This document shows positions 1 to 9,885 of a stretch of 64,000 nucleotides of DNA, piece by piece (within the stretch, counting starts at the first letter, position 1; each line of letters starts with the position of its first letter). This stretch comes from Acidianus hospitalis. Its GTDB lineage: Archaea; Thermoproteota; Thermoprotei_A; Sulfolobales; Sulfolobaceae. A program made the position numbers and the translations under genes. The DNA lies in NCBI GenBank assembly GCA_046533895.1, contig JAWDOK010000001.1:124001-188000 (forward strand), in the 5' to 3' direction. The notes under the pieces are model-generated. The model did no database searches and was not told where the DNA came from. It saw only the letters and a program-made list of their open reading frames with translations.

Positions 1-2
1 AC

Positions 3-335
3 AGAGAATTTGAAATCCCCAAAAAATTGAGGGAAAAAGGAATTACCCATGAAGATCTTCTAGGACTAGCCTTACTCAGATTAGCAAGAAAGATCTCACT
101 TACATCGGATTTAAATCCTAAAAATGATGGGAAACTAAAGTATATCATAATAGACCTAGGGAATAAAAAAATATTAAGAGGATATTGTAAGGAATGCAAA
201 GGATTCCACTATACTATACTAAAAGACAACATAGGGTTTGCAGTAGAATATGACCAAATAATTTATGCAGAATTTTTGCAAGGAGATGAGAAAAGCGTTA
301 TGGACGTAATAAAGAGGGAAATAGTAGGCAAATAA
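3..335 (+). CDS. Hypothetical protein, 5' end cut by window edge
   Basis: The reading frame is open from the first bases of the window, so the true start is probably outside. A TTG at 27 is the only internal start candidate near the edge. The visible part is 110 residues: a helical, basic N-terminal part (around GLALLRLARK), then a beta-rich part with a CKEC pair that could bind a metal or form a disulfide. I recognise no family. It lies on the side where an integrated element would be expected (see the int(N) remnant at 828-1003), so it may be an element gene. That placement is inference. Confidence 0.55.
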   Translation, partial: REFEIPKKLREKGITHEDLLGLALLRLARKISLTSDLNPKNDGKLKYIIIDLGNKKILRGYCKECKGFHYTILKDNIGFAVEYDQIIYAEFLQGDEKSVMDVIKREIVGK

Positions 336-364
336 CGACTCTCTGAATTTATTTTTCTTGAATA

Positions 365-556
365 TTAAAGTTTGTCAATTTCCTTCTTTATTTTCTCTAA
401 TAATTCCTTCTCCTCCTCGTCTAAAGAATTAACATTAACAATATCTATTTCAGACTTTATTAATTCCTTTAATGCAATTATTGCATCTTTTCTACTATGA
501 AAGGGACTTATATCCTCATCTAATCCATTATAAGCGTATTTGTGAATTCCCAGCAT
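365..556 (-). CDS. Small acidic hypothetical protein
   Basis: A 63-residue ORF with an ATG start and a charged, helical C-terminal half (EEEKELLEKIKKEIDKL) that could form a short coiled coil. A TTTAAA stretch about 20 nt upstream of the ATG (plus-strand 571-576) could be its TATA element. No family is recognised. It lies tail-to-tail with the first ORF of the window, 29 nt away. It may belong to the decayed element that ends at tRNA-Glu. Coding status is plausible but not proven. Confidence 0.45.
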   Translation of the reverse strand: MLGIHKYAYNGLDEDISPFHSRKDAIIALKELIKSEIDIVNVNSLDEEEKELLEKIKKEIDKL

Positions 557-827
557 AGCAGTAGTTAAATTAACTAGGCCTTTAAATCCTAGAAGTCCAG
601 GACATGCTGATTAAGGCGTTAGAAAAGAAGGGGATAATTAAGAAGGAAGATGACGGGACGTGGAGGGTTCTCTGAGGAGCTCCTTAAATGCTGCATGCAG
701 CAGCACTAGACAGGGCAGCTATTCAATTTTTTGCGTTATTGAGGAATCTTTGCCGTCTTCTTTCAATTCCACGCTTTTTATTCTATTAGAATGAGCATTT
801 AAACCCACGTTACTTAACATTCTTAGA
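557..827. other. Non-coding or decayed stretch before int(N)
   Basis: No intact gene is visible. A 23-codon open stretch at 604-675 (ATG to TGA) reads like the C-terminal wing of a winged-helix protein (ALEKKGIIKKED) and may be a gene fragment. An imperfect palindrome, CTGCATGCAG, sits near 691-700. The stretch is consistent with an eroded mobile-element interior. Confidence 0.4.
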
Positions 828-1095
<268 letters not shown>

Positions 1096-1116
1096 GAGAT
1101 ATAATTAGTAAGCTGA

Positions 1117-1128
1117 AATATTTAAAAC
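1117..1128 (-). promoter_or_regulatory. TATA-like box of tRNA-Glu
   Basis: On the minus strand an AAGTTTTAAATATTT stretch lies about 22-33 nt upstream of the first tRNA base at 1095. This is the usual spacing for an archaeal TBP site. Confidence 0.5.
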
Positions 1129-1284
1129 TTTCTTACTTGTGTCTGGGTTAAATTTTTGGTTATAGGATATAAACTTTATGTCCACTCGAAGCGAATTATT
1201 AATCTAAGATAAGATATGTACTGATAATAACAAATTTAGACTAAGGGACTTTTATATAATCATAATAATAAATAGTGAAAAGGT

Positions 1285-1437
1285 ATGCTGAAAGAAATTT
1301 ACTATCTAATAAAGGATAGAACTTTGTTTTATTTTTCTTTATCCTCTGGTTTTTCAACTTTCGCATATTCATTATTAGTATACTATTTTCCTGTTATTAT
1401 GAATTTATTTAATATTAGCACGTTTTCAGAATGCTAG
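1285..1437 (+). pseudogene. N-terminal fragment of an MFS-like membrane protein
   Basis: The ATG opens 50 codons beginning MLKEIYYLIKDRT, followed by a hydrophobic span (SGFSTFAYSLLVYYF) and then TAG. A short cytoplasmic tail followed by a first membrane helix ending near YYFPVIM resembles the start of major facilitator superfamily transporters. The rest of a transporter is absent. The following open frame is unrelated in phase and not hydrophobic. It is most likely a deletion remnant. The family assignment rests on one helix and is weak. Confidence 0.4.
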
Positions 1438-1730
1438 TGAAATAAAGATAGGTAACGCTACTGGATATTTGAAAGAAGTGTCCAATTACGTGCACGAAAT
1501 TACTAACTCTCAACAAGTATTGCAAGAATGCAGTAATCTTAAATATATTTGCCCTGCATTTCCTATAAGAGTGACAGTTTTAATTGATAGTGAGAATTAT
1601 AGTGCAGAGGTTCTGGGAATTAAGTATTTCCCATTAAGGGGTTAGTATTTCTACTTTATTCTTAAAATTTTTCTTGGCAATATTTTACTTTCACTGATGT
1701 CTCCTTATTTATTATTTTTGTCTTCAATAC

Positions 1731-1958
1731 ATGCAGAAGTTAAGCATTAGTTTATTAGATGCAATAGAAAGGGTTAGGAAATTAAAAGAAAACCACGAAG
1801 TTTTTCCTTTTATTGCGGGCAAAGTTGTGTCTTTCATGATTAAGTCTCCCTCTGGCCTAGAGGAAATAACGTTTGTTGAAAGAGGTGAAGAAGGAGTTGA
1901 CGTTTTTTATACATCAGAGAAAGTATTTAAGGAGGTTATGGGCGAAAACAACCAGTAA
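1731..1958 (+). CDS. Small hypothetical protein
   Basis: A 75-residue protein with an N-terminal amphipathic helix (LLDAIERVRKLKENH), then alternating hydrophobic residues suggesting a small beta sheet (GKVVSFMI, EEITFVERG). There are no cysteines, signal peptide or membrane span. It ends 32 nt before the CBS-pair gene on the same strand and could share its transcript. The family is not recognised. Length and composition fit a genuine small soluble protein. Confidence 0.6.
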   Translation: MQKLSISLLDAIERVRKLKENHEVFPFIAGKVVSFMIKSPSGLEEITFVERGEEGVDVFYTSEKVFKEVMGENNQ

Positions 1959-1990
1959 CCCTTTTTTACTTCTGTTCGGGAATTTAATAG

Positions 1991-2380
1991 ATGTCAATCA
2001 AAGAATTAATTACCAGACCTCCTGTTACTATTTCTTCTTCTGCTTCTCTTAAGGATTGTGCAAAGCTGATGAGGAAAGAAAACGTAGGTTCTTTATTAGT
2101 TGTTGATGGAGATACTCCTAAGGGAATAATAACAGAGAGAGATATAATACAAGCAATAGCTGACGATTATCCTTTAGAAACTCCAGCAAGTAAGGTTATG
2201 TCGACTAATCTAATTACTGCAGATGCAAGCACTGAAGTGGGAGATGCTGCTCTTTTGATGACTAATCATAAAATAAGGCATTTAGTAGTTACTGAAGGCG
2301 GAAAAATAATTGGCGTAATATCTTTAAGGGACGTTGCTCGTTCTCTGGGCTTAATAACCACTGACGCAAGCTTTTGGTGA
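1991..2380 (+). CDS. CBS-domain-pair protein
   Basis: A 129-residue protein made of two CBS motifs and nothing else: about residues 5-58 (GSLLVVDGDTPKGIITERD) and 68-122 (HLVVTEGGKIIGVISLRDV). Such Bateman modules usually bind AMP, ATP or other adenosyl ligands and report energy state to a partner. The start is an ATG. The stop codon lies directly against the convergent alcohol dehydrogenase gene, with no intergenic space. No effector domain is attached, so the partner cannot be named. Confidence 0.85.
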   Translation: MSIKELITRPPVTISSSASLKDCAKLMRKENVGSLLVVDGDTPKGIITERDIIQAIADDYPLETPASKVMSTNLITADASTEVGDAALLMTNHKIRHLVVTEGGKIIGVISLRDVARSLGLITTDASFW

Positions 2381-3469
<1,089 letters not shown>

Positions 3470-3527
3470 GGTATAAATTATTTAATGGAATTTAAACCTT
3501 ATAAACTTCTCTGTTATTAGTAAAGTC

Positions 3528-4694
3528 ATGAAATTTGCTGTAGTTGGATCTGGAACTATGGGTCATGGAATAGCTGAAGTTTTGGCAATATATGGGCACC
3601 AAGTTAAATTAATTGATATTTCTTGGGATATATTAAATAGAGCTAAGCAAAGAATGGAGGAGTCTTTAAGAAAATTTTATGAGAAAGGTACTGTTAAGGA
3701 GGATCCATCAGTAATCCTTTCCAGAATTGAAATGTCGACTTCTTATGACGTAGCAAAGGATATAGATTTTGCTATTGAAGCTGTTCCAGAAATCCTAGAC
3801 TTAAAGAGGAAAGTTTTTCAAAGTTTGGACGAAATAGCTCCTAGGGAAGCAATACTTGCTACTAATACTAGCTCAATACCGATTTCTGAAATTGCAGAAT
3901 TCACTTCAAGAAAAGATAAGGTTATAGGAATGCACTTTTTTAATCCTCCTCAAATAATGAAATTAGTTGAAGTCATTCCGTCTAAATATACTTCAGAGGA
4001 TACTGCAAACAAAACTGTAGAGTTGGCAAGAAGCTTGGGAAAAGTTCCCGTAAAGCTTAGGATAGAAGTTCCTGGCTTTATAGGTAATAGAATATTCCTT
4101 AGACTTATGCAGGAAGCTTGTAGAGAAGTTGAAAGCGGAGAAGCTAGTATAGAAGAAGTAGATAGTTGTGCTAGGAATAAAATAGGTCTTCCCATGGGTA
4201 TCTTTGAGCTTTCAGATTACGTTGGGCTTGATATAGATGTAGATCTTTGGGAAAACATAGTAAAAAGAGGTACTTCTGATGTGCCGTGTAAATTATTTAA
4301 GGAAAAAGTTGCGAGAAAAGAGCTAGGAGTCAAGTCTGGTAAGGGATTTTACGAGTATCCTGGTAATAAATATTTAAAGGTAAAGTTACCTGCCACATCA
4401 AAAGTGGATCCAGCTAGATTACTCTCTCTAGCAGTTAATGAAGCGGCTTGGCTTGTTGAAAATAATATAGTTAAGCCTAGCGAAGTTGATGACGTAATGA
4501 AGTATGGATATAATTTCCCTAAAGGTTTATTAGAAATTGCAGACGAATTAGGTATTGATAACATCCTAAGAAATTTGGAGGATATATATAACAAGGGTTA
4601 TTCTGCATATAAACCTCAAGATTTGCTAGTTAAGATGGTTAAAGAAGGTAAGGTAGGTAAAAAATCTGGAGAAGGATTCTACAAATATGCTTAA
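3528..4694 (+). CDS. 3-hydroxyacyl-CoA dehydrogenase
   Basis: A 388-residue protein oxidising 3-hydroxyacyl-CoA to 3-oxoacyl-CoA with NAD. The N-terminal Rossmann domain starts with VVGSGTMGHGIAEVL. The catalytic region contains GMHFFNPPQIMKLVE. Two successive C-terminal dimerisation domains each end in a similar signature: KSGKGFYEY near residue 270 and KSGEGFYKY at the end. No enoyl-CoA hydratase domain is fused, unlike the bifunctional protein of the 3HP/4HB cycle, so it may serve beta-oxidation or a parallel step. It is followed 22 nt later by a CoA ligase gene and is probably cotranscribed with it. Confidence 0.9.
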   Translation: MKFAVVGSGTMGHGIAEVLAIYGHQVKLIDISWDILNRAKQRMEESLRKFYEKGTVKEDPSVILSRIEMSTSYDVAKDIDFAIEAVPEILDLKRKVFQSLDEIAPREAILATNTSSIPISEIAEFTSRKDKVIGMHFFNPPQIMKLVEVIPSKYTSEDTANKTVELARSLGKVPVKLRIEVPGFIGNRIFLRLMQEACREVESGEASIEEVDSCARNKIGLPMGIFELSDYVGLDIDVDLWENIVKRGTSDVPCKLFKEKVARKELGVKSGKGFYEYPGNKYLKVKLPATSKVDPARLLSLAVNEAAWLVENNIVKPSEVDDVMKYGYNFPKGLLEIADELGIDNILRNLEDIYNKGYSAYKPQDLLVKMVKEGKVGKKSGEGFYKYA

Positions 4695-4716
4695 ATTTTT
4701 TAAATAGTATAAGTAG

Positions 4717-6141
4717 ATGAGAGAAATGAGTTCAGTTCTCCAGGAATATGAAGCTATACACAAGGAGTTAAGAGATGAGGGATTTATTAGAACTGACTAT
4801 ATCCATTCAGATAAGTTATGGAACCCGAAAATAATGACAATGAAAAGGGAAGATTTAGAGAAATTGAAAACTTTTAGATTAAAAAGGATAGTTAAATGGG
4901 CTTGGGATCATTCAGAATTTTATAGGAGATTCTGGAAGTCAAAGGGCTTTGAGCCAGACATGATAAAAGATTGGAGGGATGTAGTTAAAATTCCGATTCT
5001 GAGAAAAGACGAGTTAAGGAAGGATTTGCAGTCTAATCCTCCTTTCGGTACAATCATGGTTCCGGAACTTGCTAGAAGAATAAGGTTTGTGGGTGCAACT
5101 TCTGGTTCAACTGGAATGCCTACTTTCCAAGGTTGGGGTGCATTAGAGTTAGATTATTTTGAAGAAGGCCAAGCAAGGTATTTATGGACCTTCGCAGATG
5201 TGAAACCTACAACTGTTTATGCTAATTATCTAAATATGAGCGGTTTCTATAGTTGGGGTCCTCCGTTAGTAGAAACAGCAATGTGGAGATGCGGTGCTAC
5301 AGCCATTGCTGGAGGCGGTGAGACATACTTTAGCTGGAAGAATAGGCATAATCTAATATTTAGATTATGGAAAGTTGACGTTTTAGCTACTACTCCGTGG
5401 CTTCATAGGTTAATAGGAGAAGAAGCTGTGAAAGAAGGTTGGGAAACACCTTTTAAGGTTTTGTTGCTTCATGGCGGAGCTGCTGCAGAAAATACTAAGA
5501 AGAAACTTTTCGCCGTTCATCCTAACGCTAAGCTTGCCATAAGCGTTTGGGGAACAACAGATGGCCATATGGCGATAGAAGTTCCTAACTTGCCAGGGCA
5601 GTTAGTAGTTTGGGAAGACATGGAAATATTTGATATAGTAGATCCTAAGACTGACGAACCTGCTGCAGAAGGAGAAAGGGGAGAATTAATAGCGACATTA
5701 CTTAATCATTTCACAATGCCTTTAATAAGGTATAGCCTAGGAGATTACGTTAAGAACGAGTTCTTAACTGATCCTGATCCTACTTATGGTATAACTCACA
5801 TGAGGTTTGCGGAGCCAATACCTGGCAGAGTAGAGTGGATGTTTAAGGTTAAGGGCAAGCTACTCTTGCCAATTTATGTTGAGGACGCGGTAAACGAAAT
5901 TCCAGATACTACTGGTATGTTCAATGTATTTGTTTATGATAATGAGATGGATAAGCTTAAGATAAGGATAGAGACTACTAGAAATCCTGATAGAAAATAC
6001 GACGAAGAAGCTAGGCAAAAATTAGCTGAAAGAATTGGCTTAGATAAGGATGATGTAGAAATTGAATGGGTAAAGCCTGGAGAAACTATATGGACTGGTT
6101 ACAAATTACAAGTATTCGTAGATCAACGTAAGAAAAAATAG
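4717..6141 (+). CDS. Phenylacetate-CoA ligase-like (PaaK family) enzyme
   Basis: A 474-residue member of the adenylate-forming PaaK-like group. The glycine-rich ATP loop reads GATSGSTGMPTF at about residue 128, with an aromatic/CoA-ligase core (SVWGTTDGHMAIE) and a C-terminal ligase subdomain ending GYKLQVFVD. It should activate a carboxylic acid (aryl or other) to its CoA thioester via an acyl-adenylate. The ATG at 4717 is kept; an ATG four codons downstream is an alternative. With the upstream 3-hydroxyacyl-CoA dehydrogenase it suggests a small acyl-CoA degradation unit. The substrate is unknown. Confidence 0.85.
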   Translation: MREMSSVLQEYEAIHKELRDEGFIRTDYIHSDKLWNPKIMTMKREDLEKLKTFRLKRIVKWAWDHSEFYRRFWKSKGFEPDMIKDWRDVVKIPILRKDELRKDLQSNPPFGTIMVPELARRIRFVGATSGSTGMPTFQGWGALELDYFEEGQARYLWTFADVKPTTVYANYLNMSGFYSWGPPLVETAMWRCGATAIAGGGETYFSWKNRHNLIFRLWKVDVLATTPWLHRLIGEEAVKEGWETPFKVLLLHGGAAAENTKKKLFAVHPNAKLAISVWGTTDGHMAIEVPNLPGQLVVWEDMEIFDIVDPKTDEPAAEGERGELIATLLNHFTMPLIRYSLGDYVKNEFLTDPDPTYGITHMRFAEPIPGRVEWMFKVKGKLLLPIYVEDAVNEIPDTTGMFNVFVYDNEMDKLKIRIETTRNPDRKYDEEARQKLAERIGLDKDDVEIEWVKPGETIWTGYKLQVFVDQRKKK

Positions 6142-6149
6142 ATTTTTTT
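6142..6149 (+). terminator. T-rich terminator candidate
   Basis: A run of seven T residues starts 2 nt after the stop codon of the PaaK-like gene, in the short convergent gap before the debranching enzyme. Short oligo-T tracts are typical archaeal termination signals. Confidence 0.4.
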
Positions 6150-6192
6150 GTAGGTCTATTTATAAGGAGTATAAAGGATCTGCATTTTTCAC

Positions 6193-8028
6193 TTAAGATG
6201 AGATTATATTATTTAATGACCTAAATACTTCTGCCACACTCCATGCCTGGGCTATGCATCCACCCCATTTATACGGCGGTATGTCTTCAAAGAGTTCCGG
6301 GATATACCCATTATTTTCCATAGCAACGTTGATTAATGGCTGTAAATAATTTATTAACTTCTTGATTCCTATTATATTTCCTCTTTCTAATTTTATCTTG
6401 GCATCTATATATGAGCCTATTAGCCATGGCCATATTGGTCCATTATGATAAGCAAGATCTCTGCTTTTTCTATCTCCTCTATAGAATGGAATGTATTTTT
6501 TGTCACTCTTAGATAACGTGCTTAAACCGTAAGGCCTTAAGAGTTCTTTCTCTACTGTATTTACTATTCTTTTTCCTATGTTTTCATCTACTACATTAAA
6601 TGGTAGTGAAAATGCGAATAACTGATTTGGTCTTATAGAGCTATCTGGAGTTAAATCTGGATTTAAATAATCATATAATCCCCAAGGAGATACAAATTTT
6701 TCTATAAATTGAGCCTTAACTTTTTCTGCTTTTATCTCAAATTCATCCGAATTTATTTTTAATTCTTTAGATAGAAAATCCATAATTTTTAATGCATTAT
6801 ACCATAAAGCGTTAATTTCTACGGCAGCACCTTCTCTAGGCGTAACTATTGTTGTGTCGAATTCTGCATCCATCCAGGTTCTAGGCGAGCCCGTATGAAA
6901 GAGTAAGCCGTTAATTGTTTCCACTATTCCGTTACCTTTCCAATACCAATCTATAATTTCTATTAGCTTTGGAAAGATCTTTTTTATGAAATCTAAATCT
7001 CGAGAATATACATAGTATTTATAAATAGCATTTATTGCCCATAGTGAAACATCTACTCCTTTATAAATTGGCTCTCCATTATGCAGGAAACCGTTAGGTA
7101 AAAATCCTCTTTCTTCATATTCTAAATATCTAGATATTATATCCTTAGCTATGCTATATTCGCCGTTAAGTAAAACTAAGCCTTCCATTGAGATGAAGGA
7201 ATCTCTTCCCCATTCGTCAAACCAATGGTAACCAGCTATAATTGCCCAGCCATCTTTTCCTTTAACTACAAAATCTCTTCCTGCTGAGGATAACATCCGA
7301 AGCACATCTTTTCTTAAATGAATTTTTGTGGATTTTACGAAGCTATCTACATAAGCCGTTATTGTGATTTCGTTATTTTTAGTGATTATACAGAATGGAT
7401 TATACAAATCCTCAAGGTAATTTGATCCTCTTTCATAATCTAGTTTATAAAAGAAGTTATAATACCAGTAACCTGTATTTTCTATGTTAAATTCTCCCTC
7501 TATTTTAAAATTAAGAATTTTATTATCATTTAAAGTGACAACAATTGTGTCTCCTTTAGTTTGAAAGTCAAAGAAACCTGGCCTTTCCTTTAACGCTATA
7601 TGGTGGCTTCTGTACGTTATTAAAGGACAGATTTTAAATAATCCTTTATCGCTCTCATATGTTATTGTAACGGAATTAGTCCCTTTATTTACGACTAGGG
7701 TTTTCCTAACTAAAGAATTTTCAAAGTTATACTCCCAAACTACAAAGTTTGAGCCCAATATGAATCTATTAAGAAATTTGTACCCTTCTGGATAGTATAC
7801 TTGAAAATTGTATCTATTTGTGGAAATAGGGTACTCAATTCCGTTTTGAATAAAGAAATCCTCAAATTTTGAAAGAACTAAGTGTCTAAAGTGAGGAGGA
7901 TTTTTAGGCACTATTAAATATCCGTGATAAGTTCTAGAGTTAATTCCGCAAATAGTTGATGAAGAATAACCTCCAGTACCAGTAGGTATTATCCATTCTC
8001 TATCTTCGCATTCCTCAGGGTTTATCAT
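6193..8028 (-). CDS. Glycogen debranching enzyme (amylo-alpha-1,6-glucosidase family)
   Basis: A 611-residue cytosolic enzyme that hydrolyses alpha-1,6 branch points. The N-terminal beta domain (about 1-230) opens with WIIPTGTGGYSSST, typical of the archaeal debranching N-domain. The C-terminal (alpha/alpha)6 part carries WFDEWGRDSFISMEG (about residues 269-283, with the presumed catalytic acid) and NGPIWPWLIGSY. The ATG overlaps the end of the upstream GH15 gene by 14 nt, so the two are translationally linked. It is third in a minus-strand operon after the nucleotidyltransferase and GH15 genes. Confidence 0.9.
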   Translation of the reverse strand: MINPEECEDREWIIPTGTGGYSSSTICGINSRTYHGYLIVPKNPPHFRHLVLSKFEDFFIQNGIEYPISTNRYNFQVYYPEGYKFLNRFILGSNFVVWEYNFENSLVRKTLVVNKGTNSVTITYESDKGLFKICPLITYRSHHIALKERPGFFDFQTKGDTIVVTLNDNKILNFKIEGEFNIENTGYWYYNFFYKLDYERGSNYLEDLYNPFCIITKNNEITITAYVDSFVKSTKIHLRKDVLRMLSSAGRDFVVKGKDGWAIIAGYHWFDEWGRDSFISMEGLVLLNGEYSIAKDIISRYLEYEERGFLPNGFLHNGEPIYKGVDVSLWAINAIYKYYVYSRDLDFIKKIFPKLIEIIDWYWKGNGIVETINGLLFHTGSPRTWMDAEFDTTIVTPREGAAVEINALWYNALKIMDFLSKELKINSDEFEIKAEKVKAQFIEKFVSPWGLYDYLNPDLTPDSSIRPNQLFAFSLPFNVVDENIGKRIVNTVEKELLRPYGLSTLSKSDKKYIPFYRGDRKSRDLAYHNGPIWPWLIGSYIDAKIKLERGNIIGIKKLINYLQPLINVAMENNGYIPELFEDIPPYKWGGCIAQAWSVAEVFRSLNNIISS

Positions 8029-9880
8029 ACTCTTTTTTCTTTATACTTTCATATTTATTTAAAGCAATTATATACTCAGCATGAGACCATACTAGAGGAA
8101 TTACTGATACTGATTCGAAAGTTTCTGGATCTACCTGCTCTGGTAAAAGCCCGGATTTTGTTGCTCTATTTATTACCCAGTTTATTAACTTTTCCGCTTC
8201 AGATATTTTACCAGTATCTATGTAATATTCTGCTAACCATAAAGTGGTTATTATCCAAGGATTTGGTAGTTGCTTTCTACGTTGATAATAATCGTTTTCA
8301 TATCTTATTATTCCATTGCTTACATTTAATTTCTGAGCTATTAGCTCCATGGTATTTTGCACAACTTCATCGGCTGAATCGAACATGCCGAAGAAGTATG
8401 GGGCATACATACTTGCGTCTATAGTTAGATCCTTATTTCCATTCTCATCTATTCTTCTAACAAATCTACCATTATAAACCATGCGTTTTTTAACTTCGTC
8501 CTTTAATGTTTTTGCCACTTCCATAGAGTCTTCTGCTAATGTCTCGTCGCCCATTCCTTCAGCTAATATAGATCCCTTAGTTAGTGCTCCATATACTGTA
8601 GCTACAGTATAGATGTGTATTCCGTACCTCTCTTCCCATAAGTCAAAGGAATACTTAGGTAGACCGTCTTCCATGAAGTCCATAATAAACTGAAGTCCAG
8701 GCTTTACAAATTTTTTATAAATTTCGCTTAATTCGTCTAAATCTTTATATCTTTCATAATGACTTCCTATTGCCCAAATTTCTAATGCAGTCTCATCTTC
8801 TTGAATTGGGTAGATTCCTTTTCCTCTATATATCCAAGGGTGCCAAGAACTGGCTAATGTTTTATTAGGATTATATTTGTGGTAAAGAAACCCTTCTGGA
8901 CTAACTAAATCTTTTATGAAATTAAAATGCCTAACAGCTAATTCCCCATAGCCTGAGATATCTAAAGCGTAAGCAGCATATGCACAGTCTCTTGGCCAAC
9001 AATATTGATAAGAATCTCCATAAAGATTTACAAACGAGAAATCTGAAGATGCAATGAAAGAACCATTAATATCCATGTGATTCTTAATTACAAAGAGGCT
9101 TACATTGTATAATTTATTCAAGGAATTTCTTTCTTTACTACCTTTATTAACCCAGCTCTTCCAAAACATATAAGTTGAAACGAAATTGGATTCTATCTCT
9201 GCAGTGTTCAATTTTGTTAACTTTTTCCTTAAATCATCGAGGTTTCTCTCCGCAGTTATTACATAATATATTTTAGAAGAGGATGAAGAGTTAACTTTTA
9301 TTTCCATGCCTATAGACGATTGTACATTTCCGTGGGCTATGGGATTTTGATCTAATTTTCCGTCATAAATGTCGTCTAAGGGATTTCCTTTTGTTGTATT
9401 ATATTCGACGTCAAATGTTCCTGCAGAAAGTAATTTTATTCCAATATATCTCTTGGATTTGTAGTGTATTATTGAAGAAGTATATGGATCAAAGAATGCG
9501 GTATCTCCAAAAGGATTTGAATAGATATTAAAATCATGAGTGAAAAATATTTTTATCCTCTTATTTTCTCCGCTATTATTTAGGATTTTCATTATTAAAT
9601 AATACGTTGGAGAATCTGGGTCAATAAATGCAAAGGACGAAATACTTAGCCAATCCTTTTTAGATTCAATTTGTATTATATTACTATCATCTAAATAACT
9701 TAAAGACGTAATTAAGTCAGTATCAAGGATAGCTTTATTGTCAACCCAAAAGGAATACCTAATTGGGGTACCGGCGGTCTGATTTTCCATTCCAATATAG
9801 GGAAAATAGAAATCCACTATTCTACCAAACTCATCCAAGTTTACTAATAACCTTCCATTACCTATGCTTGCATATCTCAT
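8015..9880 (-). CDS. GH15 glucoamylase-type glucosidase
   Basis: A 621-residue GH15 enzyme. Landmarks are the N-terminal beta-sandwich beginning YASIGNGRLLVNLDEFG, the conserved YCWPRDCAYAAYAL stretch near residue 295, the catalytic-acid region IQEDETALEIW, and the base region LPEQVDPETF near the C-terminus. It should release glucose from non-reducing ends of alpha-glucans. Some Sulfolobales GH15 proteins are trehalases instead, so trehalose is an alternative substrate. The gene starts 5 nt after the nucleotidyltransferase stop and overlaps the debranching gene start. The neighbourhood favours glycogen breakdown. Confidence 0.88.
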   Translation of the reverse strand: MRYASIGNGRLLVNLDEFGRIVDFYFPYIGMENQTAGTPIRYSFWVDNKAILDTDLITSLSYLDDSNIIQIESKKDWLSISSFAFIDPDSPTYYLIMKILNNSGENKRIKIFFTHDFNIYSNPFGDTAFFDPYTSSIIHYKSKRYIGIKLLSAGTFDVEYNTTKGNPLDDIYDGKLDQNPIAHGNVQSSIGMEIKVNSSSSSKIYYVITAERNLDDLRKKLTKLNTAEIESNFVSTYMFWKSWVNKGSKERNSLNKLYNVSLFVIKNHMDINGSFIASSDFSFVNLYGDSYQYCWPRDCAYAAYALDISGYGELAVRHFNFIKDLVSPEGFLYHKYNPNKTLASSWHPWIYRGKGIYPIQEDETALEIWAIGSHYERYKDLDELSEIYKKFVKPGLQFIMDFMEDGLPKYSFDLWEERYGIHIYTVATVYGALTKGSILAEGMGDETLAEDSMEVAKTLKDEVKKRMVYNGRFVRRIDENGNKDLTIDASMYAPYFFGMFDSADEVVQNTMELIAQKLNVSNGIIRYENDYYQRRKQLPNPWIITTLWLAEYYIDTGKISEAEKLINWVINRATKSGLLPEQVDPETFESVSVIPLVWSHAEYIIALNKYESIKKKEYDKP

Positions 9881-9885
9881 TTATC

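Larger units (their letters stand above)
1096..1730. other. 635-nt gap with gene fragments
   Basis: No intact gene is seen. It holds the tRNA promoter, an MFS-like fragment (1285-1437) and a further open stretch from about 1421 to 1645 in another frame, without a clear start (SNYVHEITNSQQ...AEVLGIKYFPLRG). That stretch may be the tail of a different lost gene. AT-rich flanks fill the rest. Confidence 0.5.

Noticed and set aside
604..675. 23-codon ORF resembling the wing of a winged-helix protein
   Set aside because: Too short and without its recognition helix, so at most a fragment. Mentioned in the gap entry but not called as a gene.
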